Positions 59,207 through 64,000 of a stretch of DNA of 64,000 nt are shown one piece after another. The stretch's first letter is position 1; the number at the start of each line of letters is the position of its first letter. The stretch comes from Paenibacillus zeirhizosphaerae (GTDB taxonomy: Bacteria; Bacillota; Bacilli; Paenibacillales; Paenibacillaceae). The stretch spans positions 62,001 to 126,000 of the forward strand of contig NZ_JAPCKK010000021.1 in the NCBI RefSeq assembly GCF_030705605.1, given 5' to 3'. Position numbers and translations under genes: made by a program. The notes beneath the pieces were generated by a model. That model did not search any database. It worked only from the letters and a program-made list of their open reading frames with translations, and was not told where the DNA came from.

Positions 59207-59554
59207 TTATTCAAAAATCGTAAAGTCCCTGTTCGTATGGCTGGCAATAATCGTACTCCCTTGTATAAGCTCTGCGAGGACAAGCAGGGTGTCCTTATTC
59301 CGAGCATTTGACACAATTTGCAGAATGAACGGTTTTCCGTGTGTGGAAATATTTTTCAACATGAACAAAGACGTATAATCAGCCTGAGTCTTCAGGTTGC
59401 GAAGCTCGCGTAGCAGCAGGCCGTCGGGGCTGTCTACCTCCACCAAAACGTCAGTTTGATGTAAACCGCAGTTCTGGATAGTGATTTGTATGCCATCAAT
59501 TTCTGTGCAGGGATACAAAATATGCTGTTCGGTGGACAGACGGAATACGGACAT
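59207..59554 (-). CDS. Hypothetical beta-rich protein, 115 residues
   Basis: A 115-residue protein with no signal peptide or membrane segment. Alternating strands (HILYPCTEIDGIQITIQNCG, VLVEVDSPDG, SLFMLKNIS, FILQIVSN, LLVLAELI, IIASHTNRDF) suggest a beta-sandwich, perhaps of a structural type. I do not recognise it. The start is ATG 59554, 8 bases after a perfect AAGGAGG; TTG 59560 is too close to that site. It is a single gene between the glycan locus and the ABC operon. Confidence 0.68.
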   Translation of the reverse strand: MSVFRLSTEQHILYPCTEIDGIQITIQNCGLHQTDVLVEVDSPDGLLLRELRNLKTQADYTSLFMLKNISTHGKPFILQIVSNARNKDTLLVLAELIQGSTIIASHTNRDFTIFE

Positions 59555-59806
59555 CGGCAAAGCCTCCTTAATTTAGCTTGCTGCTCTCATTATATAAAAG
59601 AAGAGGAATGCCGGATTGGATGACTGCCTTTTTTGACATGCTCCTGCATTGGACATACTCTCTGCACAGACACGCATTCATGAATTCACATTTTGGACAA
59701 ATTTTTTTAAGCTTCTCTTAAAGAGGCTTTAAGCTTGATTTATGGCAATAGCTCTACGATTTAATGGATTGACGTATGGTGATATTCATAAGAAAGGATG
59801 GGGTGC

Positions 59807-60832
59807 ATGCTTCAGGTGAACCAATTAAGCAAAAGGTTTGAAGGGGGACGTGGTGTCGGGGAACTGAACTTCTCCATGCAGCGTGGAGAGATTGTCGGCT
59901 TTCTCGGCCCTAACGGAGCAGGAAAGACCACCTCCATGCGATTGATTACAGGGTATTTGCAGCCGACGGGAGGACAGGTCCTGTTGGACAGCCTATCGGT
60001 TCACGATCAGGGACGCAGGGCTCGATCGCGCATCGGGTATTTGCCGGAAAACCCGCCACTATATCACGATATGACGGTATACGGTTATTTGAGCTTTGTG
60101 GCAAGCCTGCGGGATGTGCCCGCACGGGAGCAGAAGTCCAGGATTAGCGAAATGATCAGCAGGTTAGGACTCAATGGGCGGGAGCGCCAGTTGGTCCGCA
60201 GTCTGTCTAAAGGCTACAAACAGAGGCTTGGTCTGGCGGGGGCGATCATACATAAGCCGGACTTGCTTGTGCTCGATGAACCGACCTCCGGTTTGGACCC
60301 TAATCAGATTCTGGAGATCCGGCAGTTGATCCGTGAGCTGGGAGAACAGCATACGGTGCTGCTTAGCACGCATATCCTGCCAGAGGTGAATACGCTTTGC
60401 AACAGGGTGCTTATCATTAATCAGGGCAAGATTGTTTTGGACGGTTCACCGGATGCCATCGCCGGCGGAACGGACGAGCCTTTCAAGGTGGCTGTTGAGT
60501 TGAAGGGAGCCGGGAGTCGGGTTGAAAGCTTGTTCCATGGATGGGAGCATGCAACTGCGGAGGTGTTAACAGATAACACGGAGAAGGCTAAGGCCAATCC
60601 AGAAACGGTCCGTCTTCTTCTGACAGGGCGTTCTGCGGAGGATTTCCGGGAGTCGCTCTTCTACCTGCTATCAGAGGCCGGCATTCCGGTACTGGAAATG
60701 AAGAAAGAGAATCTGAGTCTGGAGCAGATTTTCCAAAAGCTGACGACCAATGAAACACCTGCCCAGAATGAAGAACTGCCGAATGACGGGAAGGAGGTAC
60801 AGCATGAAGAGGATGATGGCCATTTGTCGTAA
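59807..60832 (+). CDS. ABC transporter ATP-binding protein (GldA-like)
   Basis: A 341-residue ABC ATPase. Walker A GPNGAGKTT, LPENPPLY at the Q-loop region, signature LSKGYKQR, Walker B LLVLDEPTSGLDPNQ and H-loop STHIL are all present. A C-terminal regulatory region of about 100 residues follows. It matches the GldA-type ATPases that pair with GldF and GldG proteins. ATG 59807 is used (AAAGGATGGGG upstream). It starts a four-gene unit, overlapping the permease gene by 29 bases. Confidence 0.86.
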   Translation: MLQVNQLSKRFEGGRGVGELNFSMQRGEIVGFLGPNGAGKTTSMRLITGYLQPTGGQVLLDSLSVHDQGRRARSRIGYLPENPPLYHDMTVYGYLSFVASLRDVPAREQKSRISEMISRLGLNGRERQLVRSLSKGYKQRLGLAGAIIHKPDLLVLDEPTSGLDPNQILEIRQLIRELGEQHTVLLSTHILPEVNTLCNRVLIINQGKIVLDGSPDAIAGGTDEPFKVAVELKGAGSRVESLFHGWEHATAEVLTDNTEKAKANPETVRLLLTGRSAEDFRESLFYLLSEAGIPVLEMKKENLSLEQIFQKLTTNETPAQNEELPNDGKEVQHEEDDGHLS

Positions 60833-61514
60833 AGAGCTGCATGCTTATTTTTGGACCCCGGCCTCTTATTTCATATTGGCGGTATATATGCTGATTTCGG
60901 GTCTGTTTTTTTATACGAGTTTTGTGTTTTATCAGCCAAGTATTGTAGACTACAGGCTTGTGTTAGGGGATACGCTTTCTCTGCTTATGTTTGTCATTCC
61001 GCTGCTGACGATGCGGCTGATGGCGGAGGAATTCCGTCAGGGAACGGATGAGCTGCTGCTGACCTCGCCGGCCAGCGCTGCGGAGATTATTTTGGGCAAA
61101 TATCTGGCTGCTTTGGCTATGATGGCCGTGCTGGTGCTGTTAAGCTTGCTCTACCCTGTTATGATGTCCTATTTCGGCCCGCTTGATTATAATACCGTTT
61201 TTACTTCGGCACTGGGTCTGTTCCTGCTTGGCGCTGGCATGATGGCGGTTGGGCTATTCGCATCCACGCTGTCCCAGCACCAGATGGTAGCCGCTGTTGC
61301 AGGAATTATTATGCTGGTGGGCTTATGGATGCTGGATTCCTTCGGCAGCAGAGACAAGCTCAAGGAATGGCTGGAGCCGTTTTCGCTGTCTGCACGGTTT
61401 GACGGCTTTGTGAAGGGGCTCCTCAACGGTGCGGATGTTCTCTTTTATATTACGCTTGCCGGCCTGTTCCTGCTGCTCAGCATACAGGTTGTCGAACGGA
61501 AGCGGTGGAGGTGA
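60804..61514 (+). CDS. ABC transporter permease (GldF-like, ABC-2 type)
   Basis: A 236-residue membrane protein with six predicted helices. Motifs typical of the ABC-2/GldF family include RKELHAYFWTPASYFILAVY at the start, LTMRLMAEEFRQGTDELLLTSP and EIILGKYLAAL. It should form the membrane part with the preceding ATPase. ATG 60804 follows AAGGAGGTACAGC and lies inside the end of the upstream gene. Substrate not known. Confidence 0.86.
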   Translation: MKRMMAICRKELHAYFWTPASYFILAVYMLISGLFFYTSFVFYQPSIVDYRLVLGDTLSLLMFVIPLLTMRLMAEEFRQGTDELLLTSPASAAEIILGKYLAALAMMAVLVLLSLLYPVMMSYFGPLDYNTVFTSALGLFLLGAGMMAVGLFASTLSQHQMVAAVAGIIMLVGLWMLDSFGSRDKLKEWLEPFSLSARFDGFVKGLLNGADVLFYITLAGLFLLLSIQVVERKRWR

Positions 61515-61519
61515 ACGGC

Positions 61520-62908
61520 ATGAAAAAATGGTTAAGCCGAACCAACAGCCTGATCCTGTCGGCGGCACTTATCGGTATCTTTATTCTTCTGACGTTGTTT
61601 CTGCGTTCTCTAAGCGGCTTTCAGTTGGACCTGTCGGCAGGCCGGCAGTATACTCTGTCAGACCAGACGCTGACTGTCCTGAAGAGCCTTACCGGCGAGG
61701 TGCGTGTCCTTTCCTTCACGGTGGGATCATCCGCCAATCAACGATTAAACCAGGATGTTTCGGACATGCTGAATGAATACAAAAAGCACAGCAGCAAGCT
61801 GAAGATCGAGCAGCATGATTTGAATCAGGAGCCTGCGTTGGCGCAGCAGTATAGCGTTTCTTCCGCATCCATCGTGCTGGAGCAGGGGGAGCAGCGGCGG
61901 ACGATTGATATCGGAACGCTGTTCCGGGCTGTCGACCAGGAAGGGAATTATGAATTTTCGGGCGAGGAGCAGTTGACGTCAGCTATGATGACTTTATCCT
62001 CCGACGAGCAGCACAAGCTGGCTTTCCTTACGGGGCATGAAGAAATCCCGCTGTCCAGTATGACCGGATTGAATTCGGCTCTTCAGCAAGGGAACGTAAC
62101 CGCCGTAGAAGTGCAGCTTAATCGAGACGGTGCGGTTCCTGAAGATGCGGATGTGCTGGCGATCATAGGACCGCAGCGGGACATCAGCGCAGCAGAGCTG
62201 AAGGCGATTCGTGCTTACCTTAGCAATGGCGGCAAACTGCTGCTGGCGCTTGGCTTTAATCAGGAGATGAAATCCGCCTGGACGAACATTGATGAGCTTG
62301 CTTCCGATTACGGAGTAAGTGATCTGCACGCAGTCACTGTGGACAACAAGCAGACAAGCACGCTTGGTCCGCTGTGGGTCGTGCCCAGCTTCGGCGACCA
62401 TGATATTACACGCAAGCTTGCTGAATCCAATCTGTTTCCGATGTTATCGCTGTCGCTCGGCGTTCAAGCAGGGGAACAGTCCAAGTGGCAGTTGACGTCG
62501 CTCCTGCAATCCTCGGAAGACAGCTATGCAGAGACTAACATTCAGGGCTTGATCAACAATGAAACGGAGTTTAACGAGGGTCAGGATACCAAGGGGCCTG
62601 TTGATATCGGGTTTGCGGCGGATACGCAGGAAGGTGAACCCAAGGCGGTCATTTTGGGAACTTCCTCACTCTTTAGCGATACGGAATTTATGAACGGTGG
62701 AAACCGGGATTTTGCATTAAATACACTGAATTATTTGCGGGGACAGTCGAATGATCTGACGATCCGGCCGCGTCAGCAGCAAGATTATGAATATGCCTAT
62801 TTGACGCCTGTTCAGGCGCGGATTGTCTTTGTGACTTCAGTTGCTGTTATACCACTGCTGTTCGCCGCAGTTGGGCTGCTCCTGTGGTGGAGGAGACGAA
62901 AAGCATGA
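61520..62908 (+). CDS. GldG-like ABC-associated extracytoplasmic protein
   Basis: A 462-residue protein with an N-terminal membrane helix (about 12-32), a large extracytoplasmic region containing ABC_transp_aux-like segments (DLSAGRQYTLSDQT, VRVLSFTVG, HKLAFLTGHEE, DADVLAIIGPQRDIS) and a C-terminal helix (about 432-455) followed by WWRRRK. This two-anchor layout is that of the GldG-type component. ATG 61520 has GGAGGTGAACGGC upstream. It overlaps the next gene by 4 bases. Confidence 0.84.
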   Translation: MKKWLSRTNSLILSAALIGIFILLTLFLRSLSGFQLDLSAGRQYTLSDQTLTVLKSLTGEVRVLSFTVGSSANQRLNQDVSDMLNEYKKHSSKLKIEQHDLNQEPALAQQYSVSSASIVLEQGEQRRTIDIGTLFRAVDQEGNYEFSGEEQLTSAMMTLSSDEQHKLAFLTGHEEIPLSSMTGLNSALQQGNVTAVEVQLNRDGAVPEDADVLAIIGPQRDISAAELKAIRAYLSNGGKLLLALGFNQEMKSAWTNIDELASDYGVSDLHAVTVDNKQTSTLGPLWVVPSFGDHDITRKLAESNLFPMLSLSLGVQAGEQSKWQLTSLLQSSEDSYAETNIQGLINNETEFNEGQDTKGPVDIGFAADTQEGEPKAVILGTSSLFSDTEFMNGGNRDFALNTLNYLRGQSNDLTIRPRQQQDYEYAYLTPVQARIVFVTSVAVIPLLFAAVGLLLWWRRRKA

Positions 62909-63837
62909 GAAAATGGATGCCTACGCTGGTGCTAGTGATTATTTTTGCAGCCGGTGTCGTATATGCCAGCAGCCATAACTTTTTTCGCGAATCCGATCCG
63001 GTGCCACAGAAGCTGCTGGCGGTTCAGCGCGATACCCTCTCTGAAATAAGGATTGAGCAGACAGGCGGAGAAGCCGTAGAGCTTCTGAAGCAGAACGGCG
63101 AATGGGCTATGAAGCTTCCCCAAGCCTACCCTTTAAACAGCTATGCTGTAGATCATTGGTTCAATGCGCTTGAAGCGGCGACAGCCGAGGAAGTCATAGA
63201 GGAACAGCCACAGGATATAGGAAAATACGGGATTGACGGCGAGAATGGATGGAGCATTACGATTACCGAAAACGATGGCACCACCCATAAGCTGGCCGTG
63301 GGAATTCAACTGCCATCCGGTGCCTCCTCCTATGCTCAATTGGATAGCGGGCCGGTCATTTCCGTCTCCCAGGACAGCTTATCGGGGATGCTGCTGAGCG
63401 TGTCTGCATTGACCGACACCACCCCTTTTGAATGGGATAAAGATCATTTGTCGGTGATGGAGTGGGAGGGCACCGCATTCTCTTGGGTACTGCAACGCGG
63501 GAAATCCGGTACGGACTGGACCTTGAACGGAAAGAAGATCAACGAGGAGGACGCCTTGTCCTTATCCGATAAACTTATAAATACTGCGACTGCCGAGCAA
63601 CTTCGGAGCGCCTTGGAGCTTAAGAACGAATCGAACCGTTTTACGCTGACCGTAACCTTGAACGAAGTCACAGATCCTCAGGTCTACCAGGGCTGGGTAA
63701 CACCCGACCAGTCGGATACGGTGTGGATTATACCACCGGAAAGCAATTGGGCCTATATGGTTCCCGTTGCTGAAGTAGAAGAAATAGAGCAGGCGGCCGA
63801 ATCCGTTAAACCTGTAGAATCCGAGTCAGGCAAGTAA
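62905..63837 (+). CDS. DUF4340-containing membrane-anchored protein
   Basis: A 310-residue protein with an N-terminal signal anchor (about 5-23) and an extracytoplasmic region with repeated beta-rich units (LSEIRIEQTGGEAVEL, NGEWAMKLPQAYPLNSYAVD, YGIDG...ITITENDGTTHKLAVG). DUF4340 proteins regularly follow gldA-F-G-type genes, so it is likely part of the same transporter, function unknown. ATG 62905 overlaps the previous stop (ATGA) and has GGAGGAG upstream. A terminator follows. Confidence 0.82.
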   Translation: MRKWMPTLVLVIIFAAGVVYASSHNFFRESDPVPQKLLAVQRDTLSEIRIEQTGGEAVELLKQNGEWAMKLPQAYPLNSYAVDHWFNALEAATAEEVIEEQPQDIGKYGIDGENGWSITITENDGTTHKLAVGIQLPSGASSYAQLDSGPVISVSQDSLSGMLLSVSALTDTTPFEWDKDHLSVMEWEGTAFSWVLQRGKSGTDWTLNGKKINEEDALSLSDKLINTATAEQLRSALELKNESNRFTLTVTLNEVTDPQVYQGWVTPDQSDTVWIIPPESNWAYMVPVAEVEEIEQAAESVKPVESESGK

Positions 63838-63863
63838 TGTATGGATAAGCGTTGCGTGCATGA

Positions 63864-63907
63864 AGACCGCGAACAGGGAAACCGTCCCCATTCGCGGCTT
63901 TTTTTAC
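63864..63907 (+). terminator. Terminator of the Gld-type ABC operon
   Basis: CCGCGAA (63867-63873) pairs with TTCGCGG (63891-63897), with an AAG/CTT extension, followed by a run of T. Confidence 0.8.
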
Positions 63908-63956
63908 AAATCCTCCCTTTTAAATTTAAACGGGGATTTCTTCTTTTTGCTTAAAA

Positions 63957-64000
63957 GTGGGGATATGCACGGAGCAGCGGAGAGAACGAAGCAATTCCGG
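63957..64000 (+). repeat. Dispersed palindromic intergenic repeat, copy 3 (cut by window end)
   Basis: The sequence GGGGATATGCACGGAGCAGC and the following GGAGAGAACGAAGCAATTCC match the left half of copy 1 (13023-13060) almost base for base. The right half lies beyond the window. Confidence 0.7.

Noticed and set aside
59709..59736. Nested palindrome (AAGCTT...CTTAAAG-AGG-CTTTAAG) upstream of the ABC operon
   Set aside because: Possible operator, but short, AT-rich and without a matching second site or known regulator; not enough to call.

Overview
The window looks like chromosomal DNA of a spore-forming, aerobic member of the Firmicutes, most likely Paenibacillus or a close relative. This rests on gene content read from the sequence: the end of sda, the primosome loaders dnaB and dnaI, coproheme decarboxylase hemQ, a b558-type sdhCAB operon, ktrB-ktrA behind a c-di-AMP riboswitch, ecsAB, CgeB-family and YheC/D-family spore proteins, a WapA-like RHS protein, strong purine-rich ribosome binding sites and moderate GC. 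No rRNA, tRNA, CRISPR array, phage or transposase was seen.

Layout. 1-9 kb: end of sda, divergent ferredoxin-NADP reductase and NDH-2 genes, hemQ, dnaB-dnaI, trxA, uvrC. 8.7-13 kb: a CPBP membrane protease, then promoter, c-di-AMP riboswitch, terminator and ktrB-ktrA. 13-18 kb: a LysR regulator divergent from sdhC-sdhA-sdhB. 18-28 kb: two metallophosphoesterases, a GNAT acetyltransferase, a PHP phosphatase, a second LysR regulator, a CheX-like protein, an SDR, a DEAD-box helicase and ecsA-ecsB. 28-38.3 kb: a two-gene surface/toxin locus (a secreted Ig-like protein and a 2150-residue secreted RHS protein ending in a Hint domain and a variable C-terminal domain), followed by two AT-rich immunity-like genes. 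38.3-44.3 kb: an aminotransferase, a divergent flavin-binding protein/MocR regulator pair, phosphatidylserine decarboxylase and a YheC/D ATP-grasp protein.

44.4-59.1 kb is the most unusual part: two consecutive plus-strand units, separated by a terminator, that look like a spore-surface glycan locus. They hold five glycosyltransferases, a nucleotidyltransferase, two CgeB-like proteins, three small helical proteins, an Arg/Lys-rich protein, and a sugar-nucleotide pathway (CapE-like dehydratase, RmlD-like reductase, CapG-like 2-epimerase, a further SDR) that could make an L-configured 2-acetamido-2,6-dideoxyhexose. Several of these proteins carry long Arg/Lys-rich tails, three share Gly-Tyr-rich segments, and two glycosyltransferases appear to start at ATC or ATT. 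59.8-63.8 kb is a four-gene Gld-type ABC exporter operon.

A roughly 115-125 bp hairpin-forming intergenic repeat occurs three times (13.0 kb, inverted at 24.1 kb, and cut by the right edge). Functions are assigned from motifs and remembered families only; no database search was run.
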